This document shows positions 11,772-20,745 of a DNA stretch of 64,000 bases, one piece after another; position 1 is the first letter of the stretch, and each line of letters opens with the position of its first letter. A model generated the notes under the pieces. It saw only the letters and a program-made list of their open reading frames with translations, searched no databases and was not told the DNA's origin. The translations under genes were made by a program, and so were the position numbers. The stretch is taken from assembly GCA_018857735.1 (NCBI GenBank), contig JABMCL010003865.1, positions 62,001 to 126,000 on the forward strand, written 5' to 3'. This DNA comes from Alviniconcha marisindica. Its lineage: Eukaryota; Mollusca; Gastropoda; Provannidae.

Positions 11772-11773
<2 letters not shown>
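458..11773 (+). CDS. POLR1E: RNA polymerase I subunit RPA49/PAF53, 3' part (nine exons)
   Basis: Spliced CDS: join(458-543, 1468-1520, 2179-2326, 3294-3371, 4697-4793, 7480-7619, 8350-8431, 10176-10298, 11623-11773), giving about 318 codons plus TAA at 11771-11773. All junctions are GT-AG and the phases agree throughout. Seen: the order of segments matches animal POLR1E, namely the end of the N-terminal dimerisation domain (VYxAExFNM-like stretch), a basic segment [15 protein letters not shown], a linker containing [10 protein letters not shown], then a C-terminal half with [32 protein letters not shown] and [20 protein letters not shown]. Known: this subunit pairs with the RPA34/POLR1G-type subunit on Pol I in the nucleolus. 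Its tandem winged-helix C terminus binds DNA and aids initiation and elongation of rRNA synthesis. Roughly the first 100 residues are missing, cut by the window edge. The introns are heavily loaded with tandem repeats. Confidence 0.9.
565..765. repeat. (TTCA)n-like simple repeat
   Basis: Imperfect TCAT/TCAC tetranucleotide array just after the 5' splice site of in-window exon 1. Several open frames across it are by-products of the repeat. Confidence 0.85.
1021..1086 (+). mobile_element. non-LTR retrotransposon ORF2 3' scrap
   Basis: The frame starting at 1021 reads [18 protein letters not shown] and then TAG. This resembles the extreme C terminus (SLxSFKxxLKTxLF) common at the end of LINE ORF2 proteins in marine invertebrates. 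It is very short, so only the tail motif supports it. The rest of the intron, about 820-1190, is AT-rich and unremarkable. Confidence 0.45.
1193..1385. repeat. (GT)n microsatellite
   Basis: GT repeat with interspersed GTGTCAG and GAGAG variants in the first in-window POLR1E intron, ending about 80 bases before exon 2. Confidence 0.95.
1468..1520 (+). CDS. POLR1E: POLR1E in-window exon 2
   Basis: Acceptor tttgttacag; donor gtcagtgc. Two nucleotides complete a Val codon, then 17 codons encode [17 protein letters not shown]. It ends in phase 0 and joins directly to exon 3. Confidence 0.82.
2179..2326 (+). CDS. POLR1E: POLR1E in-window exon 3
   Basis: Acceptor ctttctctcag; donor gtatgt. The 49 codons plus one base encode the basic [15 protein letters not shown] stretch followed by an Ala/Ile-rich helix ([16 protein letters not shown]). 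This aligns with the KQKRAL-containing region of vertebrate POLR1E. Confidence 0.9.
2360..2575. repeat. (GT)n microsatellite
   Basis: Long GT tract starting about 35 bases after the exon 3 donor, with a short interruption near 2450-2480. A GA/GT compound tract follows at about 2756-2870. Confidence 0.96.
3075..3175 (+). repeat. dispersed repeat, copy 1
   Basis: This segment matches 20648-20745 at roughly four bases in five, including the shared core GGTCTTTGTTGTTG. Both copies continue through a TTAC/TATTTC stretch to CTCAC or CTCCC. The two copies are in the same orientation in unrelated contexts, so they belong to an interspersed family. The element class was not determined. Confidence 0.7.
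3294..3371 (+). CDS. POLR1E: POLR1E in-window exon 4
   Basis: Encodes [20 protein letters not shown] and then YSLVD, matching the linker of POLR1E that precedes the C-terminal domain. The donor is gtgagt. The start is decided by phase. The strong AG at 3282-3283 would put the exon out of frame and run into TAG at about 3370, whereas the AG at 3292-3293, ten bases further on, keeps the frame. The exact 5' edge is therefore the least certain boundary in this gene. Confidence 0.7.
3840..4185 (+). mobile_element. LINE ORF2 C-terminal fragment with RNase H-like domain
   Basis: The frame from 3853 reads [19 protein letters not shown], the conserved PGHxGxxGNxxAD signature of the RNase H domain in non-LTR retrotransposons. 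After a frame change, sequence near 4080-4170 reads [16 protein letters not shown] and [10 protein letters not shown], typical of the region downstream of that domain in mollusc LINEs. There are frameshifts and a stop between the parts, so it is a dead fragment lying in a POLR1E intron. Confidence 0.75.
4697..4793 (+). CDS. POLR1E: POLR1E in-window exon 5
   Basis: Acceptor atgttttcag; donor gtatgt. It encodes [20 protein letters not shown] and then [11 protein letters not shown], equivalent to the SPAEYEAL-containing helix of POLR1E. The last two bases (GA) are completed by exon 6. The end of this exon with its donor is imperfectly repeated downstream. Confidence 0.88.
4794..5235. repeat. GT-rich array with repeated exon-end/donor copies
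   Basis: A GT tract punctuated by copies of the exon 5 end and donor (GACAAAAATGA|GTATGTG). Near-perfect copy: decoy donor at 4915. Degraded copies: about 4957, 5094 and 5153. It contains no continuing coding sequence. Confidence 0.85.
5305..6585 (+). repeat. 71-bp minisatellite, about 18 copies
   Basis: Tandem unit of about 71 bp, recognisable by GTTTGTACAGAGCATTG and TTTTGCTGACAAGTCCTG. The copies are nearly identical, with minor substitutions and small deletions. It fills the centre of the POLR1E intron between exons 5 and 6. Confidence 0.95.
6630..6900 (+). repeat. 67-bp minisatellite, about 4 copies
   Basis: Pyrimidine-rich unit of about 67 bp containing ATAATCCTTCTTCTTATC and CATCTTTGTGTGTTTATCC. 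It directly follows the 71-bp array. Confidence 0.92.
6903..6940 (+). repeat. single arm of a MITE-like element
   Basis: GATCCAAACACATGAAAAG plus a TTCAAAAGAATG continuation matches the terminal arm of the palindromic element at 11000-11198. No second arm is evident nearby. The stretch 6945-7240 contains nothing else I recognise. Confidence 0.6.
7245..7466 (+). mobile_element. SINE-like element with (ATT)n tail, copy 1
   Basis: Begins TATCAGTACCCAGTTTCTG and ends GAGCGCATGATAAATGTACA followed by an ATT microsatellite. A near-identical copy is at 36345-36560, and a reverse-complement copy at about 11305-11515. The simple-repeat tail and dispersed copies fit a SINE. I did not identify a tRNA-like promoter. 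Confidence 0.75.
7480..7619 (+). CDS. POLR1E: POLR1E in-window exon 6
   Basis: Acceptor tgtgttcag; donor gtaatg. It encodes [20 protein letters not shown] and then [20 protein letters not shown], the first helices of the C-terminal domain. This is one of the two most family-diagnostic exons. Confidence 0.92.
7840..8270 (+). repeat. irregular minisatellite, about 10 copies
   Basis: Repeats built on GTTAGATTTAAAGAAGTCC followed by AGAGAGG, with unit length varying between about 35 and 60 bp. It ends some 80 bases before the exon 7 acceptor. Confidence 0.9.
8350..8431 (+). CDS. POLR1E: POLR1E in-window exon 7
   Basis: Acceptor ctttgtcacag; donor gtgggt. It encodes [20 protein letters not shown] and KLDGQK, joining in phase (AG + A) to exon 8. 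Confidence 0.9.
8512..8745. repeat. long inverted repeat with GT/CA core edges
   Basis: The left arm (8512-8580; ACTTTTAGCCCTGT, CCTCAAATGGT, AAAATGTGTGTG) is the near-perfect reverse complement of the right arm (8672-8745; CACACATTTTCAAACCATTT, ACAGGGCTAAAAGTG). The arms are about 65 nt around a loop of about 95 nt. This could be a small foldback element or an inverted local duplication. Confidence 0.8.
8985..9250 (+). repeat. short degenerate tandem repeats
   Basis: Repeated GTTGCTATGTCTGGTGATAG and TGTCTCGCATTTT motifs at intervals of about 20-45 bp. They lead into the larger splice-acceptor array. Confidence 0.75.
9280..10175 (+). repeat. tandem array carrying copies of the exon 8 acceptor and exon start
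   Basis: About 11 units of roughly 80-84 bp. Each complete unit has TTATTATTACAG, then a copy of the first ~65 bases of POLR1E exon 8, then GTAATT. Decoy AG ends lie at about 9354, 9438, 9518, 9601, 9682, 9765, 9845, 9930, 10011 and 10091; the acceptor that leads into the full exon ends at 10175. An 84-bp unit is 28 codons, so units read open ([20 protein letters not shown] followed by GNCYYYR), partly in frame with the real exon. Confidence 0.9.
10176..10298 (+). CDS. POLR1E: POLR1E in-window exon 8
   Basis: Acceptor ttattattacag; donor gtatgt. It encodes [20 protein letters not shown] and then [20 protein letters not shown], matching the LxALHxxDFxxDLxxLQxDLK region of the winged-helix domain. 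Only this unit of the upstream array continues into unique coding sequence. Confidence 0.92.
11000..11198. mobile_element. palindromic MITE-like element
   Basis: The 29-nt ends (CAAACACATAAAAGGTTC at the left) are inverted copies of each other with one mismatch. The complementarity continues inward through GACAAAAC and AACATGC for some 80 nt per side, so the whole element can fold back. Related single arms lie at 6903-6940 and 59530-59565. No clear target-site duplication was seen. Confidence 0.75.
11305..11515 (-). mobile_element. SINE-like element, copy 2 (reverse)
   Basis: Reverse complement of the 7245 and 36345 copies: it starts with AATAATAATGTACATTTATC and ends ACTGTAGCAGAAACTGGGTA, with an internal CA tract. 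It is more diverged than the other two. Confidence 0.72.
11623..11773 (+). CDS. POLR1E: POLR1E terminal coding exon
   Basis: Acceptor ttttctttcag. It encodes [40 protein letters not shown] and RKSRK, then TAA at 11771-11773. A basic C-terminal tail is usual in this family. A GT microsatellite starts right after the stop, in the 3' UTR. Confidence 0.88.
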
Positions 11774-11831
<58 letters not shown>

Positions 11832-13270
11832 CAGAGACAGAAAAATAAGTGTGTGTGTGTGTGTGTGAGACAGAGAAATAAGTGATTAAGTAAAAAGAAG
11901 AAGAAATATGTGTTCTGTTAATGTTTCACCCCATAACATGAAACAATAATACAATGTGGGGAATTCCTCTGCAGTTTATTGTCCAGGCATTTTACTTTTG
12001 AAGTCTTTGTCTTCCTGGGATTAAAAAACAAATTGAACGTGAATTTTTGTGCACATTTTGAAAATTCAAACAGAATGCTGTATTTGGCTGAATGTTTGGA
12101 TGAATGTCATCTGTCTGTATCTTTCATGCCCATACACACAATGCACTCAACACATTTTACACGCATAGTGTTTATTAAAACTTTCAACACATAAAAAGTA
12201 TTGTGTGTGTATAATTTAAGTATAAACAGACATATCAGATTGTACCATCTTCAAATTGTTGCATTAAATAGCTGTTAACTGTCAACATGAAACTATTTGC
12301 AAGCTAAAGGCTGTTCAATTCTTCGTGAAGTAAGTTCTCTCAACTGTGGTTAAATGTTTCAATTGAAGAAGAAAAGAAATGTACTGTCTGCTCTTTCATG
12401 GCAAAATACGGTAACTGTTTTGTTGACATTTTCCATGGTATGTTCCCTGTGTGCAGTTCTGTAATCGATGCTTTGTGTAATTTCTTCTCTGCAGAACTGC
12501 TGATACAGTAAAAAAGGTATCCTAGTGGCAAAAGCTCTGAAAAATACAACTCTTAGTAAAACAAATTATATAAAAAATGTTTCAAAAAAAAAAAAAAAAA
12601 ATTGCAAACCTTTACAATTACTGCATTTTATCATGAAAGGGCAGATGTGCTGTATAGATACCTCAGTTTGACTTTACTGTATAAAACATCCAGCATAAAC
12701 CACACAGCTGTAGGAGAACAAATAGATCTCTGAATGCCATAAATAGCAGCTTCACAGAATGAGTAACAAACGAAACGATATGCAAACGAGCATGACCCTG
12801 ATCCGAGGACACTAAGCCCCGCAACATCATTGAGCATGACCCATGAAATGGGAAATAACACTAACAGAATTGTATATTTATGTAGAAATTTTTGCTGATT
12901 GGAAATAGGCTCAAAGCAGTGCTGCACAACCTCCCAGAATAACCAACACTCATAACGCTAACAATGCCTTCTTGTTCTGGATCTTCAGTGACACAAATGT
13001 TAACATGTGGATCATGCATTTGTCCAAGAATGATTACAGGTAATAAATTAACATTCCGAAGGAAACATCCAACATGCTGAATAAGGCATAGTATGTGAAC
13101 AGTAAACATGTTCAGAACACTTTCTCACACGTACAGATGTTCTCACACAGTGTACGTCCTCAGCAAACATGCAAACAGAGCGTTGATATGTTCTCAAAGG
13201 CACCACTACAGCTGCAATAACTTACAATTTGACAATGGAATAAAAATGTGTGTATATATCTAACAGTTTA
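11774..13270. other. POLR1E 3' flank
   Basis: Contains GT tracts at about 11774-11870, AT-rich sequence and an A18 run at about 12582-12600. ATTAAA motifs such as the one near 12263 could be polyadenylation signals, but none is decisive. No coding potential is recognised. Confidence 0.5.
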
Positions 13271-13274
13271 TCAT

Positions 13275-14590
13275 CCGACAGAGGCTGGACAAGCATGCAA
13301 ACTCAAACGCAACACACAATCCCATACAACATGCAAACACCAAAATGTTAAATAGACCAGCAGGTGAAATACTGTACCAGTTAATAATTTATGACAAGAA
13401 ACTACAAACAAACAAAAAACAGTCTGCATATAAAGCACCCCAGACAGATGAAACAACCAATCAGTGAGTCTTGGTAGTTAGTGTAATCAGACTCAGTAAT
13501 ACTTCCTTGCTAACAGAGACTGGACAAACGAGAAAACTGTGACAAAACATGCAAACACCAAAAGGTAAAATAGGCCAGCAGGTGTTAATACTATACCAGT
13601 TAATGATTTATAACTTACAATTTATTTAAATAATTATATAAATAATTTATCATTTATTACAAGAATATACAGAAAAACTAATGTGATAATACTACACCAG
13701 TTAATTTATGGCAAGAATATAAAAATAAATAAAAGGTTCTGCATACAAAGCACCCCATATAGACGAAACAACCAATCAGTGAGTCTTGGTAGTTAGTGTA
13801 ATCACAGACTCAGTATGCTTCTTTGCTAACAGAGACTGGACATGCAAGAAAACTCTGACAAAACATGCAAACACCAAAAGGTAAAATAGGCCAGCAGCTG
13901 ATAACACCAGTTAAAATAGGCCAGCAGGTTAAACACAACACCAGTTAATGATTTACGACAAGAATACACACACACACACACTAAACAAAAACAAGACCTG
14001 TTCTGCATACAGTGCACTCCAAACAGATCAAGCAACCAATAAGTGAGTCTTCATAGTTAACCTAATCACAGATTCAATTATGCTTCCTTGCTAACAAAGA
14101 CTGGACTAACAAGCAAACTCTGACAAAATAGGCAAACACCAGGCAAAGGTAAAATGGACCAGCAGGTGATAATACTATACCAGTTAATAATTTATAACAA
14201 GAATTATACAGAAAAAACAAATGTAATAATACTACACCAGTTAATTTACGGCATGAATATACATATAAAAATTAAAAAAATAATTAAAATAATAATTATG
14301 TTCTGCATACTGTGCACTCCAAACAGATGAAGCGACCAATAAGTGAGTCTTGGTAGTTAATTTAATCACAGACTTGATTATGCTTCCCTGCTAACAGAAA
14401 TTGGACAAACGAGAAAACTCTGACACGACATGCAAACACCGAAAGGCAAAATAGGCCAGCAGGTAAAAATACTATACCAGTTAATAATTTATAACAAGAA
14501 TATATATATACAGAAAAAAACAAATGTGGTAATACGACACCAGTTAATTTACGGCAAGAATATACAACAACAAAATGTTCTGCATACAAA
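13275..14590. repeat. long-unit tandem repeat, five copies of about 240-320 bp
   Basis: Each copy holds, in order, CTAACAGAGACTGGACAAAC, AAACATGCAAACACC, TAGGCCAGCAGGT, TACCAGTTAAT with an AT-rich stretch, TTCTGCATACAAAGCACC, and CAGTGAGTCTTGGTAGTTA. Copies start near 13278, 13515, 13830, 14095 and 14395. They lie between the convergent POLR1E and ASB-like genes. Confidence 0.9.
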
Positions 14591-14850
14591 GCACAGAGTC
14601 CAGGCCAGATCAAGAGGAGGGAGGTGAGCTGTACTCTCACAAAGAAGTTAGACACTTTTGCAGGTCCAGGCGAGATCAAGAGGAGGAAGGTGTAGCTGGG
14701 CTCAGAAAGTTGGACTTCTCTTGCTTCAGTTACTCAACGGCAGTGCTACAGACATTGTCCTTGTGACTGCTCTGCTCAGCAGTTGAAACAGCAATTGTGT
14801 GGTACAGTAGCTGCTGCCAATGGTGAGGGGACACTGCCTTAACACTTGGT
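14590..14850 (-). repeat. dispersed repeat, inverted relative to 19797-20110
   Basis: Shares, in reverse orientation, AGATCAAGAGGAGGAAGG, AAGTTGGACTTCT and GACATTGTCCTTGTGACT with segments at 19797-20110 and 20385-20620. These are interspersed copies of one family of unknown class. Confidence 0.7.
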
Positions 14851-16050
14851 TCTGCTGCATACACTTACAGTCAGATATACAGACAGGCAATCCCTGCGGA
14901 ATCTCATTTTGAATAACAGTGTAGTGATTTGTCAATAAGTATACAAGTCAGTTCAGCATGTTTTTCTCAGGTTTTGTTAATGTTAATCTGGCGCTGTGAA
15001 CATGCAAGGTTTTGTGTGGGAGTTTTTTATACACCATATAAAATTTCATTCATTCAGTCAATCATTCTTTATGTCTGTTCATTTTTGCTTGGTTTTGTTG
15101 TTTTTTGTTTCCATCAACATCCGAATATAATATGTTTATTTAATGTGGCAGCTGTTCATTTTATTTCTTTGTTTCAACTCAGAGTTGAAATGTGTTACAT
15201 GAATCAAACAAAGCTGAGGTAAAAGTAACCCTTGAAATCCATCACTGTTTGTCACACATTATGCAGTTGTAATAATATGTATTTGTTGCGACAAAAGTCA
15301 GCTTGTCACGGCAAAAGGTTTGTCGCAGCAAAATTATGTTTGTCACGACAAACATATTTTTGTTGCAACAAAACTGATACTCATGGCAGCTCCTGCCAGT
15401 GATATATCTCTCTGCTCTTGTGGCTGCAGTAGTAAAACATGTTAGCATAGCAAAATGTATACATAACAATCAAAACAACACCAAGAGATACAGTAGGCTT
15501 CAACTGTGTCCAAGCCTGAATAAAACATAGACATGAAAATAACTTATCAGGAGAGCAAACCACAGGGTCAACTGCAAAAATCCCTTGTGATCTGTAGCAG
15601 TTAGATTTGATATGTATGCATATTAGTGTCAGTATGAATTAGATTCACAAGTTTGTAGTGTCAAAGTGTACAATCAAAAGTCATAATAATTTATCTTGTA
15701 GTTGTAGAGTCAAAATTATTACATTTTACATAATATAATGATCTGAATTCAAACCCTTTGGCAACAAATTGAGATACATAGTTTTTAACGCTTCCATTTT
15801 TAGTGGCATTAGTTGTTGTTTTTGGTCCAAAATAAATAAAACTAATTTATTCACACACACCTTTCAGTTATCATGGTGATTATTTCATATGTATACAGCA
15901 AAATAAGGCTAGTCAGTTGTGCAATTGTTTTCAATAAATAAACTACATACCTGTGACAAGGACAACAGAATAAATCAACTCCATGCATTACCATTTCTTA
16001 GTTTTACATTAACTCCCATGTATCAGACTATCACTGTTTTTTGCATTGAG
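14851..16050. other. intergenic, no gene seen
   Basis: AT-rich sequence with a short cluster of TTGTCGCAACAAAA-like inverted motifs at about 15275-15375. I see no conserved coding segment. It may include 3' UTR of the ASB-like gene. Confidence 0.5.
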
Positions 16051-16059
16051 GTAAATCAT

Positions 16060-16340
16060 AACTTTGTATGTGATGATGAGATCATGTAATCACTGACACT
16101 TTCTATGTGATTATGACAGATGACAAAATCATGTAATCACTGACACTTTCTATGTGACTGTGACAGATGATGAAATCATGTAATTACAGACACTTTCTAT
16201 GTGACTGACAGATGATGAAATCATGTAATCACAGATACTTTCTATGTGACTATGACAGATGATGAAATCATGTACTCATTAACACTTTCTATGTGACTAT
16301 GACAGATAATGAAATTATGTAATCACTGACATTTTGTTCA
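16060..16340. repeat. 58-bp tandem repeat, about 5 copies
   Basis: Unit includes GAAATCATGTAATCACTGAC and ACTTTCTATGTGACTATGAC. Copies are well conserved. Confidence 0.9.
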
Positions 16341-16759
16341 TGCTGTATTTGCATGTGAGACAACAGCATGTCTATTTCCCTGTGTCTGCGGTGCAATAAC
16401 TTGGTACACACCTTCCTCCAACAGAACATCAAAAGACATCCTCATTCTTCCGAGAAAGGCTCCCGACAAGCTGGTACTGGTAGTGCTTTTTAAGTTATTG
16501 GGGAACAGCTCTGGATCTGGACCTCTGGATCTGTACATTGCAGGGACCATTTTGGGGCATTTTTGCAATGGAACTGGGAGAGCGCAATGCAAATATAAAA
16601 ATTTTACTTAAAAGGAATAGTCTGTGCAGTTTCATTTTACAGTCCTTATTTTAAGTATTTAAAAACTGGCTAAAAGAAGAGGAAGAAATAAAGAAGCAAA
16701 CATTATCAGAATAAAAATAAATTTTTGATTTTTGGACACTGTCCTAGGATTTAACCGGC

Positions 16760-17860
16760 TCAGAACCTAAGGTCTAAGAAGTGTTGCATGATTGTGGGGA
16801 CTGGCAGTGTTTTGAGAGCAGTGGGGATTTTGTCCTTGCCAGCACGGCTCAAGGCACGTCGGATGACGTATCTGCTGGTGTGACGCAAGGATGGCGGTTG
16901 ACGAAATGACGTCAGGTCGATGATCTTAGTGACTTTGGGGTGAACTTCAAAGAAAACCCCATTGGAAAACCTCTGTCCTTGAGGTGTGCTAGTGTCCACG
17001 GTTTTGCTGCTTTCGCGAATGTCCAACATGTACACTGCACGTGAGAAGTAGGAAAGGCAGGTGAGGGCTTTTTCCTGACCATCACTGGCGCTGTCTTTTT
17101 TGGACTTTGAGTTGGCCCCCATGTCCTTCACAGCCTCCCGGGGGTCTTTGAAAACCGCCCAGATGTTCAGTTTGTCAATGACAAATCCCACAGCACATTT
17201 CTGAGGGAAACTGTCCACCTCTTCCCCCCTTTCGCACAGCAGTGGATCTGCCCCATGACGCAGCAACAGTAACACCAGTTCGGGGTCGCCGAGTGTGATA
17301 GCTGCTTGTAGAGGGGTGGTAGCGCAGTCATCAATTGGTTTATTCAAGACATTTTCCGGGGTGTAAAGGACCCCTTCTTTCTCTCGGTCATCGCTTTCCA
17401 GAGGACAGATGCATTTGACGAAATACTCTAACGCAGAGTGATCCAGTCGGTGTAATCTGGAGAAGAGCGTGTACGTGTTCACGTCCTTCCACTTCGAACC
17501 TACAGATCTGTACAATGGGTGCATGATGCTAAAAATAGCTTTCAAGGATCGTTCACACAGAAATATTTCTCGTAGAAGCATACTTACTCTCGTTCTGTGC
17601 TTCAAACGAAAATCATAAGTCAGTCGAAGTGCAATGTACAAATAGTGGTGGTTGTGGCAGCCGTTAGTTTCCTTTGTTCCACCAGCAAGCATTCGATTAC
17701 GGTGAATACTGCACAGCTTGCGAGCGAAGGACGTCAGAACAAACCACGAGCAAGCTGGCACCGTCTTTCCTTTGTACAAAGCCGATCTCGTCGTTTCTGC
17801 CCATCCTACAAAACGTTTGATGACTTGCTCGTCCTGCTCTTCTCTCGGCTGGGCCCTCAT
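16760..17860 (-). CDS. ankyrin-repeat and SOCS-box protein, ASB17-like (366 aa)
   Basis: Single open frame: ATG at 17858-17860, TGA at 16760-16762. In-frame TGA and TAA lie within 12 bases upstream of the ATG, which fixes it as the first Met of this frame. Seen: a basic N-terminal half without known motifs; one clear ankyrin repeat at residues 181-206 (TPLQAAITLGDPELVLLLLR then HGADP); a helical stretch at 265-282; and a SOCS-box-like C terminus at 321-366 (PPSLRHTSRYVIRRAL, LPVPTIMQHFLDL). Known: SOCS boxes bind Elongin B/C and a cullin, making the protein the substrate receptor of a ubiquitin ligase. One weak ankyrin unit plus a C-terminal SOCS box recalls ASB17; the substrate is unknown. 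The absence of introns may mean retroposition or intron loss. The gene is convergent with POLR1E. Confidence 0.8.
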   Translation of the reverse strand: MRAQPREEQDEQVIKRFVGWAETTRSALYKGKTVPACSWFVLTSFARKLCSIHRNRMLAGGTKETNGCHNHHYLYIALRLTYDFRLKHRTRVSMLLREIFLCERSLKAIFSIMHPLYRSVGSKWKDVNTYTLFSRLHRLDHSALEYFVKCICPLESDDREKEGVLYTPENVLNKPIDDCATTPLQAAITLGDPELVLLLLRHGADPLLCERGEEVDSFPQKCAVGFVIDKLNIWAVFKDPREAVKDMGANSKSKKDSASDGQEKALTCLSYFSRAVYMLDIRESSKTVDTSTPQGQRFSNGVFFEVHPKVTKIIDLTSFRQPPSLRHTSRYVIRRALSRAGKDKIPTALKTLPVPTIMQHFLDLRF

Positions 17861-18239
17861 TTTTCAGAATTACTGGCGATTATGCAGCATTGCATCGCCA
17901 AGTCGATTGTTTAGGGAATTCGACTTCTGTCGTCTGCCATGTAACGGCGATTCAGCGGTAACCAGCTCGATCTGTCCACAAAAAAAAATGTTTGTTGCGT
18001 CCACAGATTTCACTTTGATTTGAAAGGAAAGTTGTTGTAAAATAAGCATTCACATATTTAAGGATTTTCTCTCTCAACTAGACCTAGACAGACTAGATTA
18101 GGCTTTGTCCATTGAACAAGTCTTCGCATGCAACAACAGTTTTCAGAGTAACTTCCCTTGATGGCCTGTGCAGCTGTTGCGTCAAAAGACGCCAAAAGTA
18201 CTTCTGGGTAGGTACGATTCGTCTAATCTCACCTCGCAT

Positions 18240-18530
18240 ATAAACTCAGTCGTTTGCCGTGCAGAGTCATAGTTCAGGAGCTGTGTGAGAGTCGAGGTGG
18301 CCGTCCTGGGCTGTCCGTCCTAACGAGCCTTCTGGTTTCCGTGGACGTAAAGAATTATTGCACCGTGCTTCGCCGAAGCATCACTTCATCACCGTGCAGA
18401 GTCACTAAGTGGGCAGTGACTGACAAAGCAGCAATCATAGTTGGCAACTGCATGTCTCGCAGTGATCAACGGCGGACTCACAAAAGCCACAGGCCGGCGA
18501 TGCGGCAGCGGTGACTACTGATGCAGTTCG
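18240..18530 (+). repeat. dispersed repeat, copy shared with 19560-19700
   Basis: AGTTCAGGAGCTGTGTGAGA, GGCCGTCCTGGGCTGTCC and CTTCTGGTTTCCGTGGACGT recur at 19575-19670 with a 3-base insertion. This is a local or interspersed duplication in the region upstream of the ASB-like gene. Confidence 0.8.
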
Positions 18531-18788
18531 CCCAGTCACTGAGTCAGTGAAAACTCAAATGATTTTAATTCACCATGAACGAAGTAAAAACAATTCCAGT
18601 CGCATTACAGATGAGAGCCACCACTGATCAGTGAAGTTTTTGCGTCAATCACTACTCGATCCGGCCGCAGCTGTGGGTCAGCAGTGAACTGAATCAGTTG
18701 CCGCAATAGTGACGGTAATCAGGAGTCACTGAGTCACGTGACTGTAACGCACACTCACGACGCGCGCACACCGGACTATGGCAACTAC

Positions 18789-18796
<8 letters not shown>

Positions 18797-18819
<23 letters not shown>

Positions 18820-18970
18820 ACCTTACAGCGCTCAGTAACGGTGTTCTGACAAGACCCAAGCACATAAACGGTGAAGAGCCGGAGAGAGGGGGGGGGGAGG
18901 GGGGGTAGAGAGAGCGCCGAACCAGCAACGCTACAGCTAAGTTAATCTGGAGGGGGGGGGGGGGGTGGGT
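18797..18970. repeat. poly-C and poly-G tracts
   Basis: A C-run of more than 20 bases near 18797-18819 is followed by G-rich runs at about 18887-18905 and 18951-18966. Such tracts are prone to assembly error and can form G-quadruplexes. Confidence 0.9.
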
Positions 18971-19154
18971 GTCAGTGTGTGTGTGGTCATATCAATTCTT
19001 TTCAAGTTAACCGTTTGCTACTTGCAGTTTGAACCGCTAACACACTGACACATCAGTCGTCAGTATAGCCGCACCGGGTGACGTGACACACACTAACACT
19101 ACACACGTCAGTCGTGACTGAAAGACGCACTGACACATCTCCGCCGAGTCGCGC

Positions 19155-19159
19155 GCGCG

Positions 19160-19204
<45 letters not shown>

Positions 19205-19330
19205 CACACACACACACATGACACTACACACATGCACGCCCGCATACACACTGACACACACGGGCCGGTACACACACACACGCTCAGTGACTCACACCGC
19301 CGCACACACTGACACACACACACACAACCC
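19155..19330. repeat. (GC)n(CA)n compound microsatellite
   Basis: GCGCGC tract passing into CA repeats with TGACAC interruptions. Confidence 0.95.
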
Positions 19331-19407
19331 GAATGTTTACAATACCATTCTCAGTTTCGCACTCACAGTCCAGTGATCAGCTCTTTCTGAGGGAAGGGTA
19401 TCATTTT

Positions 19408-20620
19408 GCTTAACGTCCACAGAAACGAGATTGTCCATCACTGAGGAACGGGGACGGGGAGGGGGGACAATGAAGGCTCGATAGCAGGCGCCACTGAACC
19501 CGGAAGACCAAGATGCCGTGAACCGCCGCCACTGAGAACAATAATGTTACGGCGGCAGTGTCCGCTCGCCAGGTCATAGTTCAGGAGCTGTGTGAGAGTC
19601 GACTCGGTGGCCGTCCTGGGCTGTCCGTCCTAACGACTGAGCCTTCTGGTTTCCGTGGACGTAAAGCTATATTGAACCATGCTTCGGCGGCATTGGTCTC
19701 AGCTTGTCCCTAATGTGTCAACTGACATCTCAGTGAGGACATTAAGCAACCCTACAGGCTACCTCCGCTCGCCGGCGTTGCGCAGCAAATAGTGTACCAT
19801 GCAATTGCTGTCTCAGCTACTGTGCGGAGCAGAGTCACAAAGACAATGTCCGTAGCTCCGCTGTTGGGAAACAACTGATGCAAAAGAAGTCCAACTCTCA
19901 AGCCCAGCTCCACCTCCCTCCTCTTGTGATCTCTTCTGGGCTAACTTGAGGGTCCAGTACCACCTCCCTCCTCTTGATCTCGCCCGGACCAGCAAAGGCG
20001 TCTAACTTCTTCGTGAGAGTCCATCTCAGTCACCTCCCTCCTCTTGATCTCGCCTGGACTGACTCCGCCTAATGTTGAGTGTTGCTTTACGCCCACAGAA
20101 ACCGTAGGGCTTATTAGGGACGGGAACCCAGGGCGGCCACATCGACTTTCACTGACACAGCTCCTGAGCTCTGACCGCCTCAGTAATGTGAGTGAGTGAG
20201 TTTTTGCTGCTTAACGTCCACGGAGGCGAGAAGGCCTATTAGGCCGGACGGGGACGGGTGGGAAAAGGGGGACAGAAGAGTGAAACCTCGAAACAGGCGC
20301 CAACCCGGAAGACCGAGGCTGCCGTGGACCGCCGCCAGAACAACAGGATGTTAAGGCGGTGTCCGTCCGGCATTGCGCAGCGACCACCGCACCACGTGGC
20401 AAACGGCCTATCGCTGTTCCAACTTCTATGCAGAACGGAGTCACAAAGACAATGTCCGTAGCTCCGCCGTTGGGAAACAACTGAAGCAAAAGAAGTCCAA
20501 CTCTCTCTCTCTCTCTAGCCCAGCACCACCTCCCTGCTCTTGATCTCTTCTGGGCTAGCTTCTTCGTGAGAGTCCAGCTCACCTCCCTCCTCTTGATCTC
20601 GTCTGGATTCCGCCTAATAC
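19408..20620. repeat. nested, duplicated dispersed repeats
   Basis: Two related blocks. 19408-19573 and 20205-20370 share TTAACGTCCACAGAAACGAG-like starts, CAGGCGCCAA/CACTGAA, CCCGGAAGACC and CCGTGAACCGCCGCC. 19797-20110 and 20385-20620 share AGTCACAAAGACAATGTCCG, GGGAAACAACTGA and AAAAGAAGTCCAACTCTC. The order is the same in both, so a composite unit of about 0.7 kb was duplicated or inserted twice. Confidence 0.8.
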
Positions 20621-20639
20621 CTCTGGTGGAGTTTATGTA

Positions 20640-20745
20640 CCTTGTATTTACACGCATGCCACGTAAGAGTTCCCGTAGGCGACTCGGGTCTTTGTTGTTG
20701 CACTTGTTACGTATTTCGAGCACCGAATAACTCCCCTGTGTGTTG
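20640..20745 (+). repeat. dispersed repeat, copy 2 (see 3075-3175)
   Basis: Matches 3075-3175 in the same orientation through GGTCTTTGTTGTTG and flanking sequence. Confidence 0.7.
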
